In this document: positions 47,866-56,675 of the stretch, piece by piece
Numbering within the stretch: the first letter of the stretch is position 1
Layout of the letters: every line of letters begins with the position of its first letter
Source of the DNA: Aureimonas sp. SA4125
Lineage (GTDB): Bacteria > Pseudomonadota > Alphaproteobacteria > Rhizobiales > Rhizobiaceae
Direction of reading: 5' to 3'
Length of the DNA stretch: 64,000 bases
NCBI RefSeq assembly: GCF_019973775.1
Contig: NZ_AP025032.1
Span: forward strand, 3,596,001 to 3,660,000
The notes under the pieces: generated by a model
What the model was told of the DNA's origin: nothing
The model's input: only the letters and a program-made list of their open reading frames with translations
Databases searched by the model: none
Position numbers and translations under genes: made by a program

Positions 47866-48244
47866 TGATCGTTCCTGCCTTGCGGCGGTTGGGATCTGGA
47901 AGCTCGTCGACCAGCAAGCGGTAGCGTTCCTCGGTTCCGACCGGCGTCTTGGTGATCCGAACGATGCGCACGAGGTTCTCGCCACCGGGCGAAAGGGTGG
48001 TGATGGGCGGACTGGCGACGACGTCCCTCGTCGGCTCCAGCCACTCCTCGCCGGCGACGGTCTTGGAACGGAACACCCGCACCTGAACGCCGAGCGGCCG
48101 CTTGTCGTTGTTCCAGACCCGGATCGTCGACGTCGCAGTGCCGGGGTTGATGGTCAGACCGACGGGCGAGACGCGCAGCGAGGACGCCTGCGTCGAGCCG
48201 GCCGCCATGAGAAGGGACAGGAAGGCGATCGTTAAATGTCGCAT
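47816..48244 (-). CDS. Short fimbrial periplasmic chaperone (one-domain)
   Basis: A 142-residue protein with a signal peptide (MRHLTIAFLSLLMAAGSTQA) and one PapD-like domain: SLRVSPVGLTINPGTATSTI, then RVWNN, and the G1-type end INVLVRHSIPVRF. The second immunoglobulin-like domain of about 90 residues that chaperones normally have is missing, because the stop follows directly after the first. The usher frame begins inside this gene. No frameshift that would restore a second domain is seen. Confidence 0.8.
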   Translation of the reverse strand: MRHLTIAFLSLLMAAGSTQASSLRVSPVGLTINPGTATSTIRVWNNDKRPLGVQVRVFRSKTVAGEEWLEPTRDVVASPPITTLSPGGENLVRIVRITKTPVGTEERYRLLVDELPDPNRRKAGTINVLVRHSIPVRFEGEQ

Positions 48245-48285
48245 GGTCCTCTTTCAGGTGAAACGTGGGGCCGCATCGCGGCGCG

Positions 48286-48771
48286 TTAGTAGGTCAGCGT
48301 GACCGTGACCGTGTCGGTATAGGAGCCGGCGGCCGCATTCTGCGGCGGCACCCGGCCGTAGATGGTGATGTTCTGGGCTGCGCCCGAGGCGGTCCCGGTC
48401 AGTTCTTCGCCGCCGGTGCTGCCGAAGACGTCGGCGTATCCTGAATCCTTGTAGATGCCGTAGGTCGCCGTGTCCGAGCCGCTCGTCATGACCCGCACGC
48501 CGGTGGTGGCACCCGTGCCGGCGCCGGCGTCCATCGAGATCGTATATCCGGTGCCGGCACTGCACTGGATATCGAGCGTCGTTGTCACGTCGATATTGGC
48601 CGTGATCAGACCGGTCGACCCGAAGTCCAGGGGATTTGCCGTCAGCGTGCATTCCGACGTGACCGTCATGGTTACGCCGAGATCGTCGGTGGCCGTCGCG
48701 GCAAGCGCGTTACCGGCGAAAAGCGACGAGGCGGCGGCAACCGCGAACGCGGTTCTTCTGAAGTTTTCCAT
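48286..48771 (-). CDS. Spore-coat-U domain pilin (major subunit candidate)
   Basis: A 161-residue exported protein: signal peptide (TAFAVAAASSLFAGNALA), then one SCPU-type domain with SECTLTANPLDFGSTG, DIQCSAGTGYTISMDAGAG and the C-terminal YGRVPPQNAAAGSYTDTVTV. It is the first gene of the four-gene cluster pilin-chaperone-usher-tip subunit. The single-domain form suggests the repeating subunit. The ATG at 48771 gives the signal peptide. Confidence 0.82.
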   Translation of the reverse strand: MENFRRTAFAVAAASSLFAGNALAATATDDLGVTMTVTSECTLTANPLDFGSTGLITANIDVTTTLDIQCSAGTGYTISMDAGAGTGATTGVRVMTSGSDTATYGIYKDSGYADVFGSTGGEELTGTASGAAQNITIYGRVPPQNAAAGSYTDTVTVTLTY

Positions 48772-49288
48772 TTCTACACCCAACTTAGCAACCATACCGG
48801 GCGGTCGAAGTATATTGTAGTAAGCTTCCCTTACCGGCACTATTACTTCCGCCCTATCGCCACTAAGAAGCCGCAATCAAAATAAAAACAGTTGAATTTA
48901 TATGGTAAAGAATATCTTAATTGGCGTTCGGCCTGCGATGGCGTCGCGGCGATCGTTAAGGATCGGCAGGCGGGCGGGACGGGACGAATCCCCTCGAGAG
49001 GGCGGCTTGCGCCGGGGCAAGCGGGCACCCGCCATGCTTAGGCTCGCCCTTCTGGGCCGGGAGCGGATGCCCGGGGCTTTCATCCAAAGGCCCGGTCGTT
49101 CCGCAGTGGATCTTGGCGGCAACGGTGAGCCGGAGCCCGTGACGGTTCTTAACGGCGGCGGCGCCGGCACTCGAAAAGTGATACTGCGTCGGTAAGGACT
49201 CTCTTCAGCATGAACGCAAAAGCCTCGCCTCGATCCCGGCGGATCGAAGCGAGGCGGAGACGTAGCTGCGCGGTCGAGGGCGGTGGCG
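48772..49288. other. Intergenic region between the pilus cluster and fliQ
   Basis: 517 bases. It holds the fliQ terminator (49218-49255) and must hold the promoter of the pilus cluster, in an AT-richer part near 48770-48910. An open frame on the plus strand (48902-49195) has no similarity and is probably not a gene. Confidence 0.4.
49218..49255 (-). terminator. Terminator after fliQ
   Basis: On the minus strand GCCTCGC... pairs over 14 positions with one mismatch (49222-49235 with 49242-49255), loop of 6, followed by a T-run (49218-49221). It ends the flgE-fliQ unit before the pilus cluster. Confidence 0.75.
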
Positions 49289-49555
49289 TCAGTATCCGTG
49301 CTCGATGCGGGCGAAGCTTTCCTGCGTGAAAGCGTAGACCTGCGCGCCGGTAAACGACGCGGTGAAGGCGATGATGACGAAGATGGCAAGGATCTTCGGC
49401 ACGAAGGTGAGCGTCACCTCCTGAATCTGCGTCAGCGCCTGGAACAGGGCGATGAGGATGCCGACGACCATGGCGCCGCCAACGGCGGGGCCGGAGGCGA
49501 TCACCACGGTCCAGATCGCCGATTGCACGATATCGATGGCGTCGGCTTCGTTCAT
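49289..49555 (-). CDS. fliQ: Flagellar export gate protein FliQ
   Basis: An 88-residue protein with two membrane helices (VVIASGPAVGGAMVVGILIA and PKILAIFVIIAFTASFTGAQ). The motif FQALTQIQEVTLTFVPKIL between them is characteristic. It belongs to the core of the export gate. It is the last gene of the flgE unit. Confidence 0.93.
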   Translation of the reverse strand: MNEADAIDIVQSAIWTVVIASGPAVGGAMVVGILIALFQALTQIQEVTLTFVPKILAIFVIIAFTASFTGAQVYAFTQESFARIEHGY

Positions 49556-49560
49556 CGCCG

Positions 49561-49971
49561 CTACTCGATCGTGATGCCGGCGCCGAGCGCCAGCTTGACG
49601 CCGCTCGCCAGTGTCGCGACGGCGCCGGTATCGGTGACGTTGACCGACTTCACGATGCCGCTGACCGTGCCGTCGGCCGAGGTGACGGTATGCCCGATCG
49701 CGGCATTGGCCTGCGTCAGGGCCGACAGGGTGATCATCGACTCAAGCTTCTGATTGGTCTTGATGCCCTGCTCCACATTGGAGAAGGACGCGAGCTGGCC
49801 CAGCTGCTCGGTCGGATCGGTGGGGTTCAGCGGGTCCTGGTTCTGCATCTGTGCGACGAGGAGCTGCAGGAAATTGTCGTAGTCGAGACTGGCCTGTTTG
49901 GCATCGGTCTTGATCGTGCTGGTGGTCGCTGTGGTGGCGGTCGTGCTGCTCAGGCTGTCGACGGTGCTCAT
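49561..49971 (-). CDS. flgD: Flagellar hook-assembly scaffold FlgD
   Basis: A 136-residue protein, shorter than enterobacterial FlgD as usual here. The conserved N-terminal motif is DYDNFLQLLVAQMQNQDPLN and then PTDPTEQLGQLASFSNVEQG. The C-terminal part has a short beta-rich region. It caps the growing hook. ATG at 49971 overlaps the flbT stop. Confidence 0.92.
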   Translation of the reverse strand: MSTVDSLSSTTATTATTSTIKTDAKQASLDYDNFLQLLVAQMQNQDPLNPTDPTEQLGQLASFSNVEQGIKTNQKLESMITLSALTQANAAIGHTVTSADGTVSGIVKSVNVTDTGAVATLASGVKLALGAGITIE

Positions 49972-50414
49972 GAGGATGCTCCTACGGCGACGGGAATACG
50001 GGCGTTCCGGAAGGTCGGCTGTGGCCGGCCGGAAATGATCGAATCCTCGATCGGGATGATTGCGCGCAGGCATTTCAGCGCGTCGAACGGACGGTCGCGC
50101 TCGACCAGTTCGACCGCGTCCATGATGCCCGTCCGGATGTCTGCATTGGAGAAGGCGGCCAGAAGCAGAGGATAGGTCCTGACAAAAGCGTCGCGGGCAG
50201 CCTCGGCATCGGCCGGTTCGATCAGCATCATCTGGACGAGAAAGTAGAGCTGACGCAGCGGCGTGGTGGCGTCGGCGGCCTGAATGACGTGGCTTTCCAG
50301 GAGAAAGGTCACATCGTTAAGAAGTTCGAGGGAGGTCTTGCGATCGACGCGCATCACCGCACCGTTGACGAAGATCCGCTCGCCGGCCCTCAGGGATAGT
50401 TTCAACGTTGCCAT
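49968..50414 (-). CDS. flbT: Flagellin synthesis repressor FlbT
   Basis: A 148-residue protein with the family start MATLKLSLRAGERIFVNGAV, then MRVDRKTSLELLNDVTFLLE. FlbT controls flagellin mRNA stability and translation together with FlaF. It is 3 bases downstream of flaF and overlaps flgD by 4 bases. Confidence 0.95.
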   Translation of the reverse strand: MATLKLSLRAGERIFVNGAVMRVDRKTSLELLNDVTFLLESHVIQAADATTPLRQLYFLVQMMLIEPADAEAARDAFVRTYPLLLAAFSNADIRTGIMDAVELVERDRPFDALKCLRAIIPIEDSIISGRPQPTFRNARIPVAVGASS

Positions 50415-50417
50415 CGC

Positions 50418-50765
50418 CTATTCCAATCCGTCCCGGATCATCGTCGTGACGTCGATAATCCCCTGAAAACTCTGCGTCTTTCCGATCCGGACGGCGTCGG
50501 TCTCGCGCATGACCCAGAGACCGATGGAAATCAGACCGGCGCGCAGGTTCTCCGGCAGAGCGTTCTCGGGGCTGGCGAGATCTTCCACCAGGATCGACCA
50601 GAGCGTGCGCGTCACATAGATCGCTTCGATCGCCTGGGGCGAACGGGGTCCATGCAGCTCGGCGCGGGCAAGGATCTCGAGCGTATGTTCGAGGGCCTGC
50701 TTCTCCCGCTCGCGCGCCGAGGCACCACTGTCCTGGCTGATCTCTGCGTAGGAAAATTGGTACAT
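50418..50765 (-). CDS. flaF: Flagellin biosynthesis regulator FlaF
   Basis: A 115-residue, mainly helical protein starting MYQFSYAEISQDSGASARER. The stretch ALPENLRAGLISIGLWVMRE is typical of FlaF. It is needed for flagellin production and works opposite to FlbT. No flagellin gene lies in the window. Confidence 0.93.
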   Translation of the reverse strand: MYQFSYAEISQDSGASAREREKQALEHTLEILARAELHGPRSPQAIEAIYVTRTLWSILVEDLASPENALPENLRAGLISIGLWVMRETDAVRIGKTQSFQGIIDVTTMIRDGLE

Positions 50766-50824
50766 TCGCCGTTCCTTTAAATCGACCGGCCCATGGGACC
50801 GTCCGCCATGCTGGCCGAGTGAGA

Positions 50825-51886
50825 TCAGATGTAATCGAGGATGCTGAGGCCCTGGATCTTGCCGGTGACGCTGTAGGCCGCCTGCAGCTGCGTCGACAGC
50901 GCGTTGACGCGAAGGCTGACTTCCGTGATGTCGACCTCCTCCAGGCTGGAGACAGTCGCCGCCATGATGTCCTGCTGGCGCTGCAGTTCCGCATTCGCGC
51001 CGTCGATGCGCTTCAGCTTCATGCCGACATCGGCACGCAGCGTCGTAATCTGGTCGCCGCCACCCTTCAGCAGCGACGTCGCCTTGTCCGTCACCGCCTT
51101 GCGCGCATCGGTGTTGAGAGTGCCGATGTCGAGCGAGGCGAGCATGCTGTAGGCCTGGGCGATATCGCTGAAGGCACTGTTGTTGGCGCTGAGCGAAGAG
51201 GTGATCGTTTCCGTCTTGCTGATCCGTGAGGCGATCGTGCCACTCGAAGCTTGCGTCCAGTTGGTGGCCTGGAAATTGTCGCTGAATTTATGGGTGACCG
51301 AGGGGGGGCCGGCCTCGACATAGCCCGCACCGAGATACTGGGTCATGGCGTCGGCCGAGATGTCGGCGACCACATTGGTTCCGTTGGTGGCGGCAAGAAC
51401 GAAATCGGCGAAATTCGTGCGGATGGCCGTGTCCCGCGCGGTGACTGCCGTCGCCGTTGTCGTGACCGGTGCGATGTCGGAGTTGTCGCCTCCGAAGAGG
51501 TACTGCCCGCTGCCGGTGGCGTTCAGCGCGCCGGTCAATGTCTGAAGACCCGATTTCGCCTGGTTGACGAGCGTGTCTAAGTTCGTCGCGACGCTGACGC
51601 CGATCAGATTGTTGCCGAGCGACTCCGCCCCTTCCGAAATCGTCGCCAGCGACGCGTCGATGTTCTGCAGGCGCGTCTCGACGAGGCCGTTCGAGATCTG
51701 CTGCTCCTTGAAGCTGTTTTCCTGCGCCCGGGCGCTGACGGCGCTGCCGGTGAGACGGCCGAGCGTCTTGCCAATGTCGAGATGCCGCCCGGAGTTCAGC
51801 TCCTGCGTCGCCTCGTTGACCTGGCTTTGCAAGCGCTGCAGCGAGACCCGTGTGCTGGTATTGAAGGATAGCGTGGAAATGCTCAT
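50825..51886 (-). CDS. flgL: Hook-filament junction protein FlgL
   Basis: A 353-residue flagellin-family protein. The N-terminal helix (STLSFNTSTRVSLQRLQSQV, then NEATQELNSGRHL) and C-terminal helix (DITEVSLRVNALSTQLQAAY) are conserved; the middle is variable. It joins FlgK to the filament. Rhizobial FlgL of similar size is common. Confidence 0.9.
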   Translation of the reverse strand: MSISTLSFNTSTRVSLQRLQSQVNEATQELNSGRHLDIGKTLGRLTGSAVSARAQENSFKEQQISNGLVETRLQNIDASLATISEGAESLGNNLIGVSVATNLDTLVNQAKSGLQTLTGALNATGSGQYLFGGDNSDIAPVTTTATAVTARDTAIRTNFADFVLAATNGTNVVADISADAMTQYLGAGYVEAGPPSVTHKFSDNFQATNWTQASSGTIASRISKTETITSSLSANNSAFSDIAQAYSMLASLDIGTLNTDARKAVTDKATSLLKGGGDQITTLRADVGMKLKRIDGANAELQRQQDIMAATVSSLEEVDITEVSLRVNALSTQLQAAYSVTGKIQGLSILDYI

Positions 51887-51899
51887 GCGTCTTGTCCCG

Positions 51900-54011
51900 T
51901 CAGATGCTGTTGAGAAGCGTCTTCAACATTTCGTCGATGGTGGAGATCAGCTTGGACGCAGCCTGGAAGGAACGCTCGAGTTCCAGCATCCGGGTCAGTT
52001 GCTCGTCCATGTTGATGCCGGTCTCGTTCGACAAAGTCGCCTGGGTCTGGTCGAGCACGGTCTGCTTGTAGTCGGTCTCCGACAGCGCGTTCTGCCGCGT
52101 CGCCTGGAGCCAGCTGATCGACGATGCCGCGTAGTCGGCAATGCTGGCGCTCGGATCGGCGCCGCTGGTCGCCGAAAAGCTGCGGGTGCCGTCGAGGGCC
52201 TCGCTGAGCTGGTTGAGCCGCGTGGTATAGCCGCCGACATTCCCCGAATTATACTTGGCGTTGACGCCGTCGCGGATGAGGGTCGGATCGGCGGAGACGC
52301 CGGCAGCAAGCTGCAGCTGGGCGGCAAGGCCGGTGATCGGCGTGCTGCTGGCGCCTGCGGTGAGGCCGCCGGTGTAGAGAGACGGATCGGCGGGCTGCGC
52401 CGAGACGGCGGTCACGCTGATGTTGATCAGCGGGTCGACTGCCGTCAACGTCAGCGGCGGCGCGTTGGCAGCGGTGACCTTGCCGGTGCCGAGGGCTGCG
52501 CCACCTGCCGCCGGCACCGCACTGTCCATGGCGGACTGGAGGACGGCCGCGTAGGCCGCCGCGTCGGCGGGCGCCCCGGCAAAGGTATGGGTCGCCGAAT
52601 AGACCGTGCCGTCATAGGTGAAGGTGAAGGACAGCTTGTCGCCGGCCGCGATCGTACCGGCGTCGAACGTGCCGACGGCGATAGAGTTGGCCGCGGGCGT
52701 CGCGGTCGCCAGTCCGCCGTCGAGCCTGCCGACAGAGCTCACGATATTCGAGAGGCTGATGCCGAGGGCGCCGCTCGTCTCGGAGGACAGGCTGAAGGCG
52801 CCATTGGCGTTGCCGACGGTCACGACCGCCCCGGTTGGCAGGGACGCATTGCCGTTGACGGTCTTGGCGCCGTTGACCGCAGCCTGCAGCTTTGCCTGGA
52901 AGTCCGCCGCACTCGTCGGCGCGGTGGCCAGGTCGACCGTCGCGCGATAGGTCTTGTCGCCATAGACGAAGTCGAAGGTCATCGTGTCGCCGCTGGCGAT
53001 GGAACCCTGCACATAGGTCCCGATCTGAGCGCTCGCCGGTGCGGAAATGCCTGCCGCGCTGAAGATGCCGGTCGCGATGTCGCCGCCCGGCACTTCCTTG
53101 AAGGCGTCGATCAGGCCCCGTGCCATCTCGTCGAGCTGGGTCTGGTAGGTCACCATCAGGTCGTCGCGCAGCGACACCAGACCCGAGACGATGCCCCCCT
53201 TGATCGGCATGAAGGCGTTCGAGCCGGTGACGGCGGTCCCGTCGATGCGGAAGGCGTTGCCCTCGGCCACGGTCGCGTTCAGTCCGCCCGTCGGCGAATA
53301 CTCGACCTTGCGCGCCGTCGTCTCGAACATCGTCACGCCGGAGTCGGTGAAGATGACGAGGTCGTTGTTGCCGCGCGTCAGCGTCGTCACGCCGACATAG
53401 GCGGACAGTTCGACCACGGCCTGGTCGCGGGCGTCGTTGAGATCGGTGATGTCGGAGCCGGAGCGGGTGCCGGCGACGATGCGGGTGTTGAGATCCTGGA
53501 TGGTGGCGAGGATCTTCGTCATGTCGGCGGCGGCATTGACGAGCTCGGCGTCGGCGTCGCGTCGGACCGACTGCACCGTCGCGGACGACTGGTTGATGGT
53601 CGTCACGAGGTCGCTCGCGGCGGTCGCTGCGTTGCGGGCCAGTTCGTAATTGTTGGGCGAGGCGGCCAGCGTGCTCAGCGCATCGTGCATCGCCGACACC
53701 ATGGCGGCGGGCGAGCGGCCAAGCGTGGTGTCGCCGAGGGCCTCGCTGATGCGGGTCAGCCCGTTGGAAATGACATTGCCCTTGCCGACGGCCGAGTTGG
53801 CCTCGAGCATGTTGCTGTAGAGCACGGCGTTGGACGACTGGGTGATCGAGGTGACCTGCACCTGCCCGAGCGTGCCGGTGACGACATGGGCGTATTTCTT
53901 CGTCGCGCCGACGGTGTTCACATTGGCGATGTTGCGCGCAATGATCGAGGTCTGTGTCTGCGTCGCGGTCAGCGAAGACTTGGCCGTATCGAGCGCGGTG
54001 GATAGCGACAT
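51900..54011 (-). CDS. flgK: Hook-filament junction protein FlgK, long form
   Basis: A 703-residue protein; many rhizobial FlgK proteins are nearer 480-500, as I recall. The N-terminal helix (SLSTALDTAKSSLTATQTQT, then SIIARNIANVNT) and C-terminal helices (INMDEQLTRMLELERSFQAA, then SKLISTIDEMLKTL) are conserved. The extra length lies in two related modules of about 105 residues at roughly 332-440 and 443-545, sharing a pattern like G.I..GD...F.F.Y....Y.AT....AP..AA....LQ.A. ATG at 54011 is chosen as the start of the conserved helix. Confidence 0.9.
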   Translation of the reverse strand: MSLSTALDTAKSSLTATQTQTSIIARNIANVNTVGATKKYAHVVTGTLGQVQVTSITQSSNAVLYSNMLEANSAVGKGNVISNGLTRISEALGDTTLGRSPAAMVSAMHDALSTLAASPNNYELARNAATAASDLVTTINQSSATVQSVRRDADAELVNAAADMTKILATIQDLNTRIVAGTRSGSDITDLNDARDQAVVELSAYVGVTTLTRGNNDLVIFTDSGVTMFETTARKVEYSPTGGLNATVAEGNAFRIDGTAVTGSNAFMPIKGGIVSGLVSLRDDLMVTYQTQLDEMARGLIDAFKEVPGGDIATGIFSAAGISAPASAQIGTYVQGSIASGDTMTFDFVYGDKTYRATVDLATAPTSAADFQAKLQAAVNGAKTVNGNASLPTGAVVTVGNANGAFSLSSETSGALGISLSNIVSSVGRLDGGLATATPAANSIAVGTFDAGTIAAGDKLSFTFTYDGTVYSATHTFAGAPADAAAYAAVLQSAMDSAVPAAGGAALGTGKVTAANAPPLTLTAVDPLINISVTAVSAQPADPSLYTGGLTAGASSTPITGLAAQLQLAAGVSADPTLIRDGVNAKYNSGNVGGYTTRLNQLSEALDGTRSFSATSGADPSASIADYAASSISWLQATRQNALSETDYKQTVLDQTQATLSNETGINMDEQLTRMLELERSFQAASKLISTIDEMLKTLLNSI

Positions 54012-54137
54012 GACGAAATTCTCGCGAGACTGAGGGAGAGGCGTCACGCCGGGCGGGCTTCGCCCGGCGTGACGGATCGGGTCCGAAACCCTGTCGATGC
54101 GGCGGACACCGAAAGCGATGCCGGCCGCGAGGAAGCG

Positions 54138-55808
54138 TCAGCGCTTCAGGTTGACGAGGACGTCCATGATTTCCGAGCCGGTCTGGAACACCTTGGAATT
54201 GGCGGTGTAGCTGCGCTGGGCTGCGATCATGGTGGTCAGCTCGTTGGCGAGATCGACGGTGGACTCCTCGAGGGCGCCCGCCGTCAGGTTGCCAAAACCG
54301 GCCGAGCCGCCGAAGCCCATCAGCACCGTGCCGGACTCGACACCGGCGCTGTAGACGTTGCCGGCCAGAGCGGTCATCGAATCCGGGCTGTTGACCAGGG
54401 CCAGCGGAATCTTGAACAGGTCGCGCGCCGTGCCGGAGGCAAAGGTCGCCGTGATCGTGCCGTCGGCGCCGATCTTGATCTTGCTGATGACCTCGGCCGG
54501 GTTGCCGTCGACGGCCGCCGCCAGCGGCTGGGTGTTGCCGGTGTATTGTGTGGTGTCGCCGAGATCGAGGGCGAAGTTGGTCGAGCCGCCGATGCTGGAG
54601 AGATCGATGTTCACCAGCCCGGTCGTGCCGCCGGTCGAGTTGGTGCCGCCGGTGATCGACGAAAGCGTGAAAGTGGTCGGGTCGAAATTCAGCGTTGCCG
54701 TGGACAGGGGGGCGGAGCCGGCGGCGCCGTAGGGAAACGGGGAATCGGCGGTGCCGGTCGTCGCCAAGCGGCTGTCGAAGACAGACATCTCCCAGGTCTC
54801 GTCGTCCTTCTTGGTGTAGTAGATGTCGAGCTTCACCGCTTCGCCGGAATTGTTGTAGACGGTCACCGAAATGGCTGTCGAATAGGCGTCGTCGGGCAGT
54901 GTGGTGTTCTGCGAGGGCAACGCGTGACCGCTGACGGCGGTGAAGTCCACGAGGCCATACCCCGCAGGTTGCGCCGTGACGGTCAGAGCAACCTGGCTTG
55001 CCGTGCCGGCATTCGTCGTGTTGGACGTCAGGACGAGCTTGCCGCCGACGAGGGACGCGACATCGGGGAGCGTGGCCGGCAGGCCTCCCGCCACCTGACC
55101 CGCGCGGACCTGGGTGTTGATGGCATCGACGACCTCCTGGTTCGTCATCCCGCCGGCGGGAGCCGTGATCGTGACTGGATAGGCGGCGGCGTCGACCGTT
55201 ACGCTGAGCGTGAGGGCCTCGCCCGCTGCGAGGGCGTTGAGGTTCGTCGTCTGGCTGCTCGTCGCGACCGACTGCAACTTGCTCTTGTCGAGCGGCACCG
55301 TCAGAACGCCCTTGGTCGTCGGGTTGGCACTGAGGAGGGAAGTCTTGAGGTTGACCTCCTCGAGGCCGGCAAATCCGTTCAGGACCGCGTCCGTGCCGGT
55401 GGCCGTCACCGGATAGCCCATCAGCGTGTAACCCGCGGCGTTGACGAGACTGCCGTCGGCCTGCTGCGTGAAGGAGCCGGCGCGCGTCAGAAAGGCGCCG
55501 CCATTGCCGTCACCGACCGCCAGGAAGCCCTGGCCATCCACGGCCAGATCGATCTTCTTGGCGCTGTTGTCGTTGCCGGTGAAGCTGAGGCCGCCCTGCT
55601 GGCTGATCAGCTGGCGGACATTTGCCTCGACCGCGCCGGAATTGTAGCCCGCAGCGTTCGACGGCAGGATCAGCGAGGAGAATTCCGTCTGCGACTGCTT
55701 ATAGCCGGTGGTGTCGGAGTTTGCGATATTCTCAGCCACCGCGCTCAGGCGGGTCGCCTGAGCATTCATTCCAGACACGCTCGTGCGCATTATGCCGCCG
55801 ATGCTCAT
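54138..55808 (-). CDS. flgE: Flagellar hook protein FlgE
   Basis: A 556-residue hook subunit, beginning MSIGGIMRTSVSGMNAQATR, then LSAVAENIANSDTTGYK, and ending with the conserved TMIAAQRSYTANSKVFQTGS, then EIMDVLVNLKR. The middle holds variable domains, including an IN-type motif like those in FlgK (residues about 200-240). ATG at 55808 is preceded by AAGGTG at 5 bases. It is the first gene of the flgE-fliQ unit. Confidence 0.93.
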   Translation of the reverse strand: MSIGGIMRTSVSGMNAQATRLSAVAENIANSDTTGYKQSQTEFSSLILPSNAAGYNSGAVEANVRQLISQQGGLSFTGNDNSAKKIDLAVDGQGFLAVGDGNGGAFLTRAGSFTQQADGSLVNAAGYTLMGYPVTATGTDAVLNGFAGLEEVNLKTSLLSANPTTKGVLTVPLDKSKLQSVATSSQTTNLNALAAGEALTLSVTVDAAAYPVTITAPAGGMTNQEVVDAINTQVRAGQVAGGLPATLPDVASLVGGKLVLTSNTTNAGTASQVALTVTAQPAGYGLVDFTAVSGHALPSQNTTLPDDAYSTAISVTVYNNSGEAVKLDIYYTKKDDETWEMSVFDSRLATTGTADSPFPYGAAGSAPLSTATLNFDPTTFTLSSITGGTNSTGGTTGLVNIDLSSIGGSTNFALDLGDTTQYTGNTQPLAAAVDGNPAEVISKIKIGADGTITATFASGTARDLFKIPLALVNSPDSMTALAGNVYSAGVESGTVLMGFGGSAGFGNLTAGALEESTVDLANELTTMIAAQRSYTANSKVFQTGSEIMDVLVNLKR

Positions 55809-55928
55809 CAATTCACCTTCCGTCGTGGTTTTCCTGCCCTTCTGTAGCTGAGCTAGCTTGTGCGAGGCTGCCAGATCCGCCGCGGCGGCCAGTCCATGTA
55901 AGATGAATTCAAGCAGCCGAAACCAGAA

Positions 55929-55957
55929 ATGCCCGCCCTGCAGAGCAGGCCGGGCAT
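55929..55957. terminator. Hairpin terminator between rem and flgE
   Basis: ATGCCCG pairs with CGGGCAT and, after one C-C mismatch, CCTG with CAGG (55929-55940 with 55946-55957). T-rich tracts flank it on both strands (TTTTTGG on plus, TTTCTGG on minus), so it could stop rem transcription on the minus strand. Confidence 0.65.
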
Positions 55958-56003
55958 TTTTGGTTTACTTGCCGATATTTATACTTCGTTAACCGTCTCG
56001 GGT

Positions 56004-56675
56004 TCAGACCCCGATGCCGTAGCCGAGGTAGCGCATCGACGAGACCGGGTCGTAGCCGAGGCGCATCTTCAGCTTCTTGCGCAGCTTGGAGATGTGGCTT
56101 TCGATGACGTTCTCTTCGACGTTCTCGTCGAAGATGCCGTAGATCGCGCTGAACAGCTGCTGCTTGGAGACCCGGCGTCCGCGGTTGGCCGCCAGATATT
56201 CCAGGATCCGGCGCTCTCGGCGCGGCAGGATCATCGTGGCGCCGGCAACTTCCGGATCGCGGCCGTCGGAGAAGACGCAGATCTCGTCGACGACGGTGCG
56301 GGCCTTGTCGGACCCGACGTCGCGGCGGCGGATGGCGCCGACGCGGGCCAGGATTTCCTTGACGTGTACCGGCTTGGCGACGACGTCGTCGATCCCGGCT
56401 GCAAAGAGGTCCAGCGTCGAGTTCAGTGCCTTGGTCTCGGCCAGAGCGATCAGCGGTGCGTTCGAGCGGCTGCGGACGAGGCGGGTAAAGGCGCCTCTTT
56501 CCGGAAAGTCGCCGAGCAGAAAGGCCTCGACGGCGGAGATGTCGGTGTCTGGTGCGGTCTCGACCCACTCGCGAAATTCCGAGACCTGGAAGCCGGCTGC
56601 CGAGACGCCTTCCGTGCCGAAAAGCGACTGGTATCCGTTCGTGACGAGCTCACGGCTATCAACAACTACGATCAT
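56004..56675 (-). CDS. Flagellar transcriptional regulator Rem/FtcR
   Basis: A 223-residue response-regulator-like protein: an N-terminal receiver domain (MIVVVDSRELVTNGYQSLFG) and a C-terminal OmpR-type winged helix (VEENVIESHISKLRKKLKMR, then LGYDPVSSMRYLGYGIGV). It matches Rem of Sinorhizobium and FtcR of Brucella, which activate flagellar genes. The receiver lacks a clear phospho-acceptor context like MLPDMDG. ATG at 56675 has AGGTGG upstream; a GTG 9 bases earlier is possible. Confidence 0.9.
   Translation of the reverse strand: MIVVVDSRELVTNGYQSLFGTEGVSAAGFQVSEFREWVETAPDTDISAVEAFLLGDFPERGAFTRLVRSRSNAPLIALAETKALNSTLDLFAAGIDDVVAKPVHVKEILARVGAIRRRDVGSDKARTVVDEICVFSDGRDPEVAGATMILPRRERRILEYLAANRGRRVSKQQLFSAIYGIFDENVEENVIESHISKLRKKLKMRLGYDPVSSMRYLGYGIGV

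Noticed and set aside
48902..49195. 97-codon plus-strand open frame upstream of the pilus cluster
   Set aside because: Arg/Gly-rich product without similarity, and no ribosome site; probably intergenic.
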